From contig CAVYBK010000004.1 in the NCBI GenBank assembly GCA_963766725.1, positions 1 to 64,000 of the forward strand: a stretch of DNA of 64,000 nt. Direction: 5' to 3'. Shown here in pieces: positions 53,921 to 63,790 of the stretch (the first letter of the stretch is position 1; every line of letters starts with the position of its first letter). The notes below the pieces were generated by a model, which did not search any database, was not told where the DNA came from, and saw only the letters and a program-made list of their open reading frames with translations. Both the position numbers and the translations under genes were made by a program. The DNA is from DATEOR01 sp963766725. Lineage in GTDB: Bacteria; Actinomycetota; Thermoleophilia; Gaiellales; Gaiellaceae.

Positions 53921-54704
53921 GCCGTCGCCGCCGTTCCGAGGTAGGCCTCGATGACGCGCTCGTCGTGCTGGATCTCCTTCGGCAGGCCCTCGGCGATCTT
54001 CTCGCCGTAGTCGAGCACGGTGACGCGGTCGGAGATGCCCATGACGACGCGCATGTCGTGCTCGATCAGGAGCACCGTGATGTCGTGCTCGGCGCGGAGC
54101 TTGGAGACGAACTCCGTGAAGTTGGCCGTCTCCTCCGGGTTCATGCCGGCCGACGGCTCGTCGAGCAGCAGGAGCTGCGGCTCCGAGGCGAGCGCACGCG
54201 CCACCTCCAGGCGGCGCTGGTCTCCGTACGAGAGGTTCTTCGCGTACGCGTCTTCTCTGCCCGGGAGCCCCGAGAAGGCAAGGAGCTCGCGCGCCCGGTC
54301 GCGCGCACCCTGCTCCTCCCGCTTCAAGGCCGGGGTGCGAAAGATGGAGCGCCAGACGCCGCCCTTGATGCGGCTGTGCATGGCCACGAGGACGTTTTCG
54401 AGCGCCGTCATGTTGTGAAAGAGGCGAATGTTCTGGAAGGTGCGCGCCATGCCGAGCGCGGTCACCTTGTGCGGGGGGAGCCCGCTGATCGGAGCGCCGT
54501 CGAAGATCACCCCGCCCGCGGTCGGCTTGTAGACCCCCGTGAGTATGTTGAAGAAGGTCGTCTTGCCCGCCCCGTTCGGGCCGATCAGGCTCACGATCGA
54601 GCCTTGCGGGATGACGAAGTCGACGTCGTTGACCGCGATCAGGCCGCCGAACTCCTTGCGCACCTGGACGGCCTCGAGGATGTTCTTGGCGCCGGGGTCT
54701 GCCA

Positions 54705-54705
<1 letters not shown>
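53917..54705 (-). CDS. livG: Branched-chain amino acid ABC transporter ATPase LivG
   Basis: ATPase subunit of 262 aa. Walker A LIGPNGAGKTTFFNILTG, the LivG-type ARTFQNIRLFHNMTALENV, signature NLSYGDQRRLEVARAL and Walker B LLLLDEPSAGMNP are intact, with the D-loop His in IEHDM. It starts one base into the livM stop and overlaps livF by 4 bp. Confidence 0.95.
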
Positions 54706-55966
<1,261 letters not shown>

Positions 55967-55970
<4 letters not shown>

Positions 55971-57073
55971 TGCCCCTCCGGCACCTGCTCTCCGAGGATG
56001 CCCGAGGGTCGGAACACGAGGATCGCGATGAGCACGCTGAAGACGACCGTCGTCGTCCAGCGCGCGTCCCAGAAGCCTTCGGTGTATGCCTGGATGAGCC
56101 CCAGAACGATTCCCCCGAGCACTGCCCCGCTCAGGTTGCCGATGCCGCCGAGGACGGCCGCCGTGAACGCGAAGAGGCCAAGGCGAAAGCCGAGGTCGAA
56201 CTTCGTCGTCCCGATGTAGAGGGCGTAGATCGCGCCTGCGGCGCCTGCGAGCGCGCCGCCGAGCGCGAAGGTGAACGAGATCGTGCGATCGACGTTGATG
56301 CCCATCATCGAGGAGGCGTCCATGTCTTGCGCGGTCGCCCGCATCGCCTTCCCCGAGCGCGTACGCCGCACGAGATAGGTGAGCGCGACGAGGAGCGGAA
56401 TCGTGACCGCAATGACGATGAAGTCGTCCCAGGCGTAGGTGGCACCCCGCCAGTGGAAGATCGTGCCGGTGGGGAGGATGTTCGGGAGCGGCTGGGGCCC
56501 TGCGCCCCTCCAGATGAGACCGACGTCCTGGAGGATGAACGAGAACCCGAGCGCGGTGATGAGCGGGACGAGCCGCGGCTGGTCACGGAGCGGCTTGTAG
56601 CCGATGCGCTCGATCGAAACGTTGATGACCATGCAGAAGAGCATCGAGAAGAAGAGACACGCGAGGATCGTGTAGATCTTCTGTCCCGACGACGAGTTGG
56701 CCGTCGCCGCTGCCCCGAGTGGGATCGCGAGGACGAACGACGTGGGGAAGAAGGGGATCTGGAAGGACCCGGCGTTGACGATCCCGTTCGTCTGGAAACT
56801 CCCGAGCATGAAGTTGTCCCCGTGGGCGAAGTTGATCAGCTCGATGATCCCGTAGACGAGCGTGTAGCCGAGCGCGACGAGCGCGTAGATCGAGCCGTTC
56901 GTGATCCCGATCAGCGTGACCTCGAGGAAGCGGTCCGGCGACTCGACCGCGTTCTTGATCAGCCAGTAGCCGATGCTGGCCGCGAGAACGGCCCCCACGG
57001 CCCAGAGGATGATCTGAGAGATCGGGAGGCGACGCTCGAAGGCTGGTCGAGATGCAGTGTCAGCGGTCGCCAC
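55967..57073 (-). CDS. livH: Branched-chain amino acid ABC transporter permease LivH
   Basis: Permease of 368 aa. GITNGSIYALVALGYTLVYGIIELINFAHGD at the N-terminal core, the ATPase-coupling loop SGKAMRATAQDMDASSMMGINVD and VLGGIGNLSGAVLGG are typical. It is separated from livK by 71 bp that hold a perfect hairpin. Confidence 0.95.
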
Positions 57074-57089
57074 AGGCGGAGGTTATGAC

Positions 57090-57129
57090 GGAAACGAGAG
57101 GGCCGGTCAAGACCGGCCCTCTCGTTTCC
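57090..57129 (-). terminator. Perfect 19-bp hairpin between livK and livH
   Basis: GGAAACGAGAGGGCCGGTC (57090-57108) and its exact complement (57111-57129) enclose two bases. It lies just after the livK stop, before livH. There is no U-tract on the minus strand, so it is better read as a partial terminator or 3'-end stabiliser that keeps the binding-protein mRNA in excess over the permease genes. Confidence 0.7.
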
Positions 57130-57144
57130 TTGACTACTCGACTA

Positions 57145-58423
57145 TTAGGACGTCGCCTGGACCTTCACAGCCTCTTGGAACTTCCACGGAGCACCGCCTG
57201 CCTCCGCCAGGAAGACCGAGATGAGGCCCGCCGTCGGGTCGCCGTTCGCGTTGAAGGACATCGGCCCGACGATGCCGTCGGTGATGTTCGTCTCGAACAG
57301 CTTCGCGACGACGTCTTCGCGACTGCCGTCGGAGCGGCCGATCGCGTCGAGGAGCACCTGCGCCGACGCCGCAGCGTAGGCCGTGTAGACCTCCGGCGAG
57401 CCGTACTTCGCCGTGTAGGAGTCGAGGAAGGTCTTCCCCGCTCCGGTCAGGTCCTCCGGGTTGAGCACAGGAGCGCTCCCGTACGTGCCGGCGAGGACGT
57501 CGGCTCCCGCCTCGTCGAAGAGCGAGTCGAGGACGAAGCCGTCGGAGACCATCAGCTTGACCGCGTCGTTGTCGCCGACGGTCGAGACCTTGTCCTTGAC
57601 CAGCTGTCCGCCGTTGAGGCAGGCGATGCCGCCGATGTAGACGCCGTCCGCACCCGAAGCCTTCACCTGGGTCATGAGCGCCTTGTAGTTCTGGGCGTTC
57701 GCGTCCCAGCCGGTGTGCCCGGCAACGGTCATGCCCTCGTCCTTCGCGGCCTGCTCGAAGGCGTCGGCGACGCCCTTCCCGTAGGCCTCCTTGTCATCCA
57801 GGATGTAGACCTTCGTGACGCCGAGTTTGTCCTTCATGTACGAGGCGTCGACCTGGCCCTGGAAGTCGTCCGACGCGACGACGCGAGCGTAGTTGCGAAC
57901 GCCGCTCGGGTAGTACTTGTCCGGCTCGCCAGGCAGGGAGCCGACGCCGACGTGGGTGAGCCCGACCGCCGTGTTCGCGGGGCTCACGTACGCGAGCGAA
58001 GCATCGTTTGCGATCGGGACCTCGATTTCCGCACAGCCCGAGTTGTACGTCCCGATCACGCCCAGGATCGACTCGTCCTCGGCGTACTTGCGCGCGTTGG
58101 CGGCACACGTGGCTTCGTCCCACGCGCCCTTCGCGGCCGTGGAATCATCGAATGCCTCGAAGGAGACGGTGAAGTCGCCGACCTTGCCGCCAACCGAGTC
58201 GAGGTAGAGCTTGATCGCGTTGTTCATGGTTTCCGTCTGAGCTGCCGACGAGCCCTGCAGCGGCAGGTCGGAGACGATCTTGACCGCCGTACCGCCGCCG
58301 CCTGTCTCGCCGCCACCGGTCCCGCCGCTCGTGCTCGTTGTCGTCCCCGCCGCATCCTGCGGCCAGGAGCGCCAACGCGCCGAGCACCAAGACCAGTACC
58401 GACAAAAGTGTCCTTCTTCTCAA
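57145..58423 (-). CDS. livK: Branched-chain amino acid-binding lipoprotein LivK, frame broken once
   Basis: Extracytoplasmic type I binding protein, about 425 aa. It starts at TTG 58423 after a GAGGAGGCG ribosome site; the lipobox LLAAGC places Cys at about residue 24, followed by a Gly/Thr linker. One extra base near 58336 must be dropped to join to VKIVSDLPLQG. Family blocks then run: FDDSTAAKGAWDEA, GVIGTYNSGCAEIEVPIAND, KVYILDDKEAYGKG and YIGGIACLNGGQLVKD. First gene of livKHMGF. Confidence 0.92.
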
Positions 58424-58546
58424 CTGCGCCTCCTCGTTTCGCCCGACTGTTCTCTCGACGCTGCCCATGGCGAGCATTCGCCGTGAAGGGACTTGCTGGA
58501 GCGGACGCGGACTCACGCCGAACCGGGCCGCTCGTTGTGGGGCGCC

Positions 58547-58575
58547 ATTATGACGCCGTGAGGGACGTCCAGCAA
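58547..58575 (-). promoter_or_regulatory. Sigma-70-type promoter of the liv operon
   Basis: On the minus strand TTGCTG (58575-58570) and CATAAT (58552-58547) are separated by exactly 17 bp, close to consensus. Transcription should start near 58540, leaving a leader of roughly 117 nt before the livK TTG. No known riboswitch pattern was recognised in that leader. Confidence 0.6.
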
Positions 58576-58608
58576 CTGTGCCGATACCATCCCATCGTGA
58601 TGCCTTCT

Positions 58609-58693
58609 GCCGAAGTGGCGGAACTGGAAGACGCGCTGGACTCAAAATCCAGTGGGGCTTTGCCCCGTGCGGGTTCGACTCCCGCCTTCGGCA
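58609..58693 (+). tRNA. tRNA-Leu, anticodon CAA
   Basis: An 85-nt type II tRNA. Acceptor arms GCCGAAG and CTTCGGC pair perfectly with discriminator A at 58693; the anticodon stem CTGGA/TCCAG encloses CTCAAAA with anticodon CAA, reading UUG. A long variable arm (GGGGCTTTGCCCC) and the T arm GCGGGTTCGACTCCCGC complete it. The CCA end is not encoded. Confidence 0.96.
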
Positions 58694-58765
58694 TCAGTCT
58701 CCCCTCCATGCAGCTCCCGAGACGTTTGAGGCAAAAGACGACCGGCCAAGCCCGAAGTTAGACCG

Positions 58766-59815
58766 ATGGCGAAGAAGGTCGGAGTCCTGACGGGCGGAGG
58801 GGATTGCCCTGGCCTGAACGCGGTCATCCGCGCGGTCACGCGACGCTCGCTCACGCGCGGGCACACGATCGTGGGCGTTCGCGAGGGCTGGCGCGGCCTC
58901 GTCGACGGGCGCTTCATGGAGCTCGGGCCCCGGGAGATCTCGGGAATCCTCCCGCGCGGCGGGACGATCCTCGGCACCACTCGCACCAATCCGTACAAGA
59001 CCGACGGCGGCGTCGAGAAGGTGCTGGAGAACTTCCGGGCCCAGGGCCTCGACGCGCTCGTCGCGATCGGCGGCGAGGACACGCTCGGGGTCGCCTCGCA
59101 GCTCTTCGCCGAGCACGACTTCCCCGTCGTCGGCGTGCCGAAGACGATCGACAACGATCTCTCCGCGACGGACTACACGTTCGGCTTCGACACCGCGGTC
59201 TTCATCGCCACGGAGGCGATCGACCGCCTGCACACGACCGCGGAGTCCCACAACCGCGTCATGGTCGTCGAGGTGATGGGCCGGCACACCGGCTGGATCG
59301 CCGTCATGAGCGGGATCGCAGGCGGCGCCGACGTCATCCTCATCCCGGAGCAGCCCGTGACCGTCGAGGAGGCCTGCGACGACCTGCGCCGCCGCCACGA
59401 GCGGGGCAAGGACTTCTCCATCGTGGTCGTGAGCGAGGGCTACGAGCTCACGTACGCGTCCGGCGAGAAGCGCCAGGTGGCCCAGGAGGCGCCCGCGACC
59501 GACCAGTTCGGCCACGTGCGGCTCGGCGGCGTCGGCGAGCAGCTGGCGCGGGAGATCGAGGAGCGCACCGGCTTCGAGAGCCGCGTGACCGTCCTCGGCC
59601 ACGTGCAGCGCGGCGGCTCCCCCACCCCGCGCGACCGCGTCCTCGCGACGCGCTACGGCCTGAAGGCCGCCGATCTCGTCGAGGAAGGCAGCTTCGGCAC
59701 GATGGCCGCCCTCCAGGGGGACGACATCGTCGCCGTCCCACTGGCCGACGCGGTGGCGGAGCTCAAGACGGTCCCGCCCAAGTGGTTCGACGTCGCCAAA
59801 GCCTTTTTCGGCTAG
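58766..59815 (+). CDS. pfkA: 6-phosphofructokinase, PPi-type signature
   Basis: Glycolytic enzyme of 349 aa. GVLTGGGDCPGLNAVIR binds the phosphoryl donor; GGEDTLG has Asp105 and VPKTIDNDL has Lys126, the two positions that are Gly in ATP-dependent PfkA and Asp/Lys in pyrophosphate-dependent enzymes. MGRHTGWIA and the fructose-phosphate site follow. It resembles the actinomycete PPi-PFK group and would also run in the gluconeogenic direction. It stands alone, 72 bp after tRNA-Leu, and overlaps the convergent Tat-protein gene by 4 bp. Confidence 0.93.
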   Translation: MAKKVGVLTGGGDCPGLNAVIRAVTRRSLTRGHTIVGVREGWRGLVDGRFMELGPREISGILPRGGTILGTTRTNPYKTDGGVEKVLENFRAQGLDALVAIGGEDTLGVASQLFAEHDFPVVGVPKTIDNDLSATDYTFGFDTAVFIATEAIDRLHTTAESHNRVMVVEVMGRHTGWIAVMSGIAGGADVILIPEQPVTVEEACDDLRRRHERGKDFSIVVVSEGYELTYASGEKRQVAQEAPATDQFGHVRLGGVGEQLAREIEERTGFESRVTVLGHVQRGGSPTPRDRVLATRYGLKAADLVEEGSFGTMAALQGDDIVAVPLADAVAELKTVPPKWFDVAKAFFG

Positions 59816-61224
59816 AGCAGCTCGGAGAGCGGGAAGGAGCGGCTGCGCCGCGGCGGGACGAGGAAGTTCTGCCGGTGCGTCGTCTGCAGGATCGAGTTGA
59901 AGCCCTGCCCGCGCGAGCGCGGATGGAGCGGGATGCTCGTGCCGTCCGGGAGGACCCCGTCCATCGCGAGCCGCGTGCGATGGAAGTCGTCGCTCGTCGG
60001 CGTGAAGACGACGAAATGGAGGCCCGCCGCCGGCTGGTCGCCCTGGCGGTCCACGTCGGGCCGCGCGCTCCAGAAGAACGGGTTGTCGAGCGTGTTGAAG
60101 TCCGCGCGCTGCGGCACCGCCGTGCCCTTCGGATAGAGGATTCCGTCGTTCCCGGTCACGTCTGCCTGCAGGCGGGAGGCCGGCTGCATGACCGAGCTGT
60201 GCCCGACGGCGTCGAACTGCTCGGCGTCCTGCTCGACGGCCTTGGCGCCGTCCGCGTCCTCTGCGTCCTGGGGAACCGTCTGCGTCCCCTCCTCCACGTC
60301 GAGCCCCGGCTTGAACGTCGTCGCCACCCGCTCGGGGAAGTCGAAGTTCAGGTACCACGCCTCGACGTCCTCGAAGAGATGCGAGAGGTGCATCGCCGTT
60401 CCTCCGAGGAAGTAGCCGTCGGGAAACTGGTCGGTGTATCCGGGCAGCGTCTCGAAGTTCGCGATCCCGGGCGGGCCGAGCCCCGCCTTCTGCGTCGAGG
60501 TGAAGCCGAGGAAGAGCTCGGCCGTGTCGGGGATGAGCTCGGCGCCGCCGATCCCCGCCGCCATCGCCATCTGCTTCGGCAGGCTCTGGCTCCCGTCGAA
60601 GCCGCCGCCGGCGAAGCCCCGGCGGATGCTCGTGATCGAGAAGAGCCCTTTCGCCTCGTCGAAGAGGCTCGCCGACCCGTCGGCGATGAAATCCATGCTG
60701 TCGCTCCGCAGGAAGATGGCGACGTCGTTGTCCTCGAGGATCAGGTCCTCGGGGTCGCTCGGGAAGCGGATCGCGTCGATGACGCCGCGGACCTGCTCGC
60801 CCGCCGCCTTCGACGCGCGGACGTCCACCGGGAGGTGCTCCTCCGCCAGGGCGGGGACGTAGCGCGTGAAGTAGGGAAGCCCCCAGCCGAGGCTGATCGA
60901 CAGCCCCTTCGGCGCGGGCTCGTAGCGCGCGTCGAGCTCCTGCAGCGTCTCGCTCAGCGTCGCGCGGGCCTCGGCCAGTGCGGCGGCGGTCGGCTCCACG
61001 TTCAGCCTGGCGGTGACGACCTCGTGGTGGAGCGGCGGCACGACGACCTCGACCCCGTTGTCGACGATCACCTGCGGCCGGCCGAGGACGTGCTGCTCGG
61101 ACGGGAGAACGCGCGTGCTCTCGCGCTCGGGCGCGGTGGCGAAGCGGTCGACGAGCTCGTAGATCCCCGCTGCGCCGAGCGCCGCCGCGCCGCCCGCGAC
61201 GAACTGCCTCCTGGTCAGGCGCAC
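59812..61224 (-). CDS. Tat-exported DUF7405-like protein, distant Dyp-peroxidase resemblance
   Basis: A 470-aa protein beginning LTRRQFVAGGAAALGAAG, a twin-arginine signal. The body has HEVVTARL, LGWGLPYFTRYVP, SLPKQMAMAAGI and, at the end, SRGQGFNSILQTTHRQNFLVPPRRSRSFP, which recalls the C-terminal layout of Dyp-type peroxidases and the DUF7405 group. A typical Dyp GxxDG haem motif is not evident, so enzymatic activity is unclear; a folded, possibly cofactor-bearing exported protein is the safer reading. It begins one base after the stop of the lipoprotein gene upstream. Confidence 0.6.
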   Translation of the reverse strand: MRLTRRQFVAGGAAALGAAGIYELVDRFATAPERESTRVLPSEQHVLGRPQVIVDNGVEVVVPPLHHEVVTARLNVEPTAAALAEARATLSETLQELDARYEPAPKGLSISLGWGLPYFTRYVPALAEEHLPVDVRASKAAGEQVRGVIDAIRFPSDPEDLILEDNDVAIFLRSDSMDFIADGSASLFDEAKGLFSITSIRRGFAGGGFDGSQSLPKQMAMAAGIGGAELIPDTAELFLGFTSTQKAGLGPPGIANFETLPGYTDQFPDGYFLGGTAMHLSHLFEDVEAWYLNFDFPERVATTFKPGLDVEEGTQTVPQDAEDADGAKAVEQDAEQFDAVGHSSVMQPASRLQADVTGNDGILYPKGTAVPQRADFNTLDNPFFWSARPDVDRQGDQPAAGLHFVVFTPTSDDFHRTRLAMDGVLPDGTSIPLHPRSRGQGFNSILQTTHRQNFLVPPRRSRSFPLSELL

Positions 61225-61225
61225 G

Positions 61226-61852
61226 TCAGGACTGCTGCGGCTCGATCTTCACGAGGCCGGCCATGATCCGATCGAGGGACTTCACCACTTGGCTGTACGA
61301 CAGGCCGAGCTCGGGCACCACGTGCTGGCTGACCGAGTAGAGCGACCCGTCGTCCTTCCAGGCGTAGAGGACGTGCCACGTGTCGGCGCCGTGGTTGACC
61401 GTGTAGACGTCGACGGTCTTGCCGGCGACCTCCCTCGTGCCCCGCTCGCCGCTGAAGCACGGCTTGCCGTTGCAGGACGGCACCTTCGTCTCGCCGGGAT
61501 AGCCGCGCAGGTTCACGTGCACCTCGCCGGCGTCGCGCTGGAACCAGATGAAGCCGACGAGATAGCTGTCCTCTTTCGTCACGGAGTGGATGCCCTCCCA
61601 CTGGCCTCCGATCCGGCCGACGAGTGGGTCGGGGAGCCAGCTCGGGCAGTAGACGGCCGCCTCGATCTGGTCGGCGAGCTTCTGCCAGCCGCGCGCGAGC
61701 GCCGGAGGACAGGTCGGCTCGGTTGCCGTCGTCGTGGTCGAATGCGGCGCCTCGGCAGAGGCGGAGCTCTCGCCGCCGCAGCCGATGGCCGCGAACGACA
61801 CGAAAACGAGGGCGAGAAAGGCCGCAAGCGCCCAGGGGAACGCGCGATTCAC
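61226..61852 (-). CDS. Hypothetical lipoprotein coupled to the Tat-exported protein
   Basis: A 208-aa lipoprotein with signal peptide and lipobox FAAIGC, followed by a Ser/Thr-rich linker. Mature-domain features are WQKLADQIEAAVYCPSWLPDPLVG, VHVNLRGYPGETKVPSCNGKPCF, with a likely disulfide, and HVLYAWKDDGSLYSVSQHV. No family recognised. Its stop is one base before the Tat-protein start, so the two are almost certainly made together and may function together outside the membrane. Confidence 0.75.
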   Translation of the reverse strand: MNRAFPWALAAFLALVFVSFAAIGCGGESSASAEAPHSTTTTATEPTCPPALARGWQKLADQIEAAVYCPSWLPDPLVGRIGGQWEGIHSVTKEDSYLVGFIWFQRDAGEVHVNLRGYPGETKVPSCNGKPCFSGERGTREVAGKTVDVYTVNHGADTWHVLYAWKDDGSLYSVSQHVVPELGLSYSQVVKSLDRIMAGLVKIEPQQS

Positions 61853-61905
61853 GAACCCATGATGCCAGACGCCCGACGGCGGGTTGACCGGTACCCTCGG
61901 TCGCC

Positions 61906-62481
61906 GTGCAGCCGAAAATCGCAGCTCTCGGGGCTCTCGTAGTCCTCGCGGGCGGGCTTCTCGCGGCCGCGTGCGGCAGCACCGACCACGAGGCCCACGC
62001 GCGGTCCCTCTACAACGCCTACCGCACGGCCGAGGACTCGCGGACGGACGCCGAGGAGGAGCTCCGCCTCGCCTTCCGCGACATCGCGAACGCGGCCCAG
62101 GCCCAGGACCGCGATGCGGTGCTCGAGGCGGCCCAGCGCGGCCAGGACGCGGTCGACCAGATCAACGACCTCATCACCGCGGAGCTCGAGGCAGCACAGG
62201 GGCTCGAGGAGATCGACTCCGTCTCGGCGCATGCGAAGCAGCTCTCCGACGGCCTCCGGCTCAGCCGCTCGAGCCTCGCACTCGTCGGCGAGGAGCTGGC
62301 GATCGCGCTCGACGACCCGTTCCTCGAGACGAGGAAGAACGAAATCGACGACCTCGCGAAGAAGTCGGCCGACCTCGCCGTCAAGGGCGAGAGCGCGATC
62401 AGGCGCGCCGACCACGCGCTCGCGCTCGCGCTCGGCCTCGAGCCGAGGCTGGACCAGATGTTCACGACGACGAGCGGCTAG
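61906..62481 (+). CDS. Hypothetical coiled-coil lipoprotein
   Basis: A 191-aa lipoprotein starting at GTG; lipobox LLAAAC gives Cys at residue 23. The mature protein is Ala/Glu/Arg-rich and almost wholly helical, with heptad-like stretches such as EEELRLAFRDIANAAQAQDRD and EIDDLAKKSADLAVKGESAI. No family recognised. It is divergent from the previous lipoprotein gene (53 bp apart) and overlaps the convergent TrpC-like gene by 4 bp. Confidence 0.75.
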   Translation: MQPKIAALGALVVLAGGLLAAACGSTDHEAHARSLYNAYRTAEDSRTDAEEELRLAFRDIANAAQAQDRDAVLEAAQRGQDAVDQINDLITAELEAAQGLEEIDSVSAHAKQLSDGLRLSRSSLALVGEELAIALDDPFLETRKNEIDDLAKKSADLAVKGESAIRRADHALALALGLEPRLDQMFTTTSG

Positions 62482-63065
62482 CGGCCGGTCAGCTCGGCGA
62501 GCGCCGAGGCGAAGTCGGCCGAGCCCTGCAGGACCTCGGCTCCGACCAGGATGGCGTCCACGCCCGCGTTCTCGAGCGCCACGACCTGCTCGCGCGCGCT
62601 CACCCGTGCCTCGGAGATGACGAGCTTGCCCGCCGGCACGTCGGCCAGGAGGTCGAGTGTGCGCTCGAGGTCCTCCTCGTCGTCGTCGAGGCCGCGCTCC
62701 GAGATGAGGACGATGTCCGGATCCACCCGCTCGAGGGCCTCCTCGAGGGTCTCCTCGTCGCGCACCTCGACGGCGCAGTCCAGATCCAGCTCGCGCGCAC
62801 GGGCGACAGCGGCCTCCGCCTCGTCGGAGAACGGGACGATCCAGGCGTCGGCACCCGAGGCCGACGCCTCGCTGGGGTCGCCGCCCCGCACGAGGACGGC
62901 CAAAGACGTGCTCGCTCGGACCCGCTCGACGTCGGCGACGTCAACGGCGACGGCCTCGGCTCCCGCCGCTTCCGCGAGCGCGGCGAGGTCTTCCACCGCG
63001 CCCTGCAGGACGGGCACGACGGAGATGCCGTCGCCCTCGGAGATCGCCTGGCGGAATCGGCTCAC
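62478..63065 (-). CDS. Indole-3-glycerol-phosphate-synthase-like TIM barrel, catalytically degenerate
   Basis: A 195-aa protein, some 60 residues shorter than TrpC. It aligns to TrpC through SRFRQAISEGDGISVVPVL, CAVEVRDEETLEEAL and LVISEARVSAREQVVALENAGVDAILVGAEVL, keeping the Glu of VEVRDEE and of SEARV. The E-x-K-R-x-S-P-S segment, the Lys of the LxRKDF block and the Asn of GINNRDL are absent (ISERGL instead). It is unlikely to make indole-glycerol phosphate. GTG 63065 overlaps the DeoC-like stop (GTGA). Confidence 0.78.
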   Translation of the reverse strand: MSRFRQAISEGDGISVVPVLQGAVEDLAALAEAAGAEAVAVDVADVERVRASTSLAVLVRGGDPSEASASGADAWIVPFSDEAEAAVARARELDLDCAVEVRDEETLEEALERVDPDIVLISERGLDDDEEDLERTLDLLADVPAGKLVISEARVSAREQVVALENAGVDAILVGAEVLQGSADFASALAELTGR

Positions 63066-63766
63066 GTAGAGACGCGGTCGAGGCCCGCAGCGTACGTCAC
63101 GATCTCGAGCGCGAACGGAGAGCCGATCCTGCCGGCGCCCGCATTGATCATGGCGATCGCGTCGTCGAGCGTCTCGACGCCGCCAGACGCCTTCACGCCG
63201 ACGGCCTCCGGAAGGTAGTCGCGCAGAAGCTCGACATCGTGAACCGTGGCCGGCGCGCCGTTTGCGCTCGTCTGCGCGAAGTCGACCTCCGCGAGCTCGA
63301 CGATCTTGCACGCGAGCTTCTTGCGCTTGTCGTCCAGGCGCCCGGTCCCGATGATCGCCTTCAGGGTGACCGACCCTCGCCCCCCGTTGGCGGTGCGCAT
63401 CCGGATGGTGCGCGCGAACGCGGTCAGCTCATCGCGTACGAGCGCAAAGTCGAGGGCGAGCATCGCCCGCACGTCCAGCGCGAACTCGAGCTCCCCGGCC
63501 CCCTCGTCGAGGCACCGCTCCGCCTCCGCGATCTTCGCCTTGGCCGCCGCGCCACCCTCCGGATAGCCGACCACCGCGCACACCTTCACGTCCGAGCCGC
63601 GGAGATGCTCGGCCGCAGCGCCGACGTGCTTCGGCAGGACGCAGAGCGACGCGAGGTGCAGCTCGCGCGCCGTCTGGCACACGGCCTCGACCTCCTGCAG
63701 GCCCGCGCGCGGGCCGAGGAGGGTGCAGTCGATGGTCTTGGCGAGCTCTTCGATCCGAAGGGCCAT
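63062..63766 (-). CDS. Deoxyribose-phosphate-aldolase-like protein lacking the Schiff-base lysine
   Basis: A 234-aa DeoC-family TIM barrel. TIDCTLLGP, LCVLPKHV, CAVVGYPEGG, GAGELEFALDVRAML, LKAIIGTGRL and VGVKASGGVETLDDA follow the family order, and the second lysine (Lys192, E. coli Lys201) is kept. At the place of the catalytic Schiff-base Lys (E. coli Lys167, motif KTSTG) the sequence reads DFAQTSANG, with Gln165. The codon CAG is unambiguous in the given sequence. It may have another activity or use Lys192. It overlaps the TrpC-like gene by 4 bp and follows an aldehyde dehydrogenase gene by 24 bp. Confidence 0.88.
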   Translation of the reverse strand: MALRIEELAKTIDCTLLGPRAGLQEVEAVCQTARELHLASLCVLPKHVGAAAEHLRGSDVKVCAVVGYPEGGAAAKAKIAEAERCLDEGAGELEFALDVRAMLALDFALVRDELTAFARTIRMRTANGGRGSVTLKAIIGTGRLDDKRKKLACKIVELAEVDFAQTSANGAPATVHDVELLRDYLPEAVGVKASGGVETLDDAIAMINAGAGRIGSPFALEIVTYAAGLDRVST

Positions 63767-63790
63767 GGGCGACTAGCTGAGTCTAGGTGA

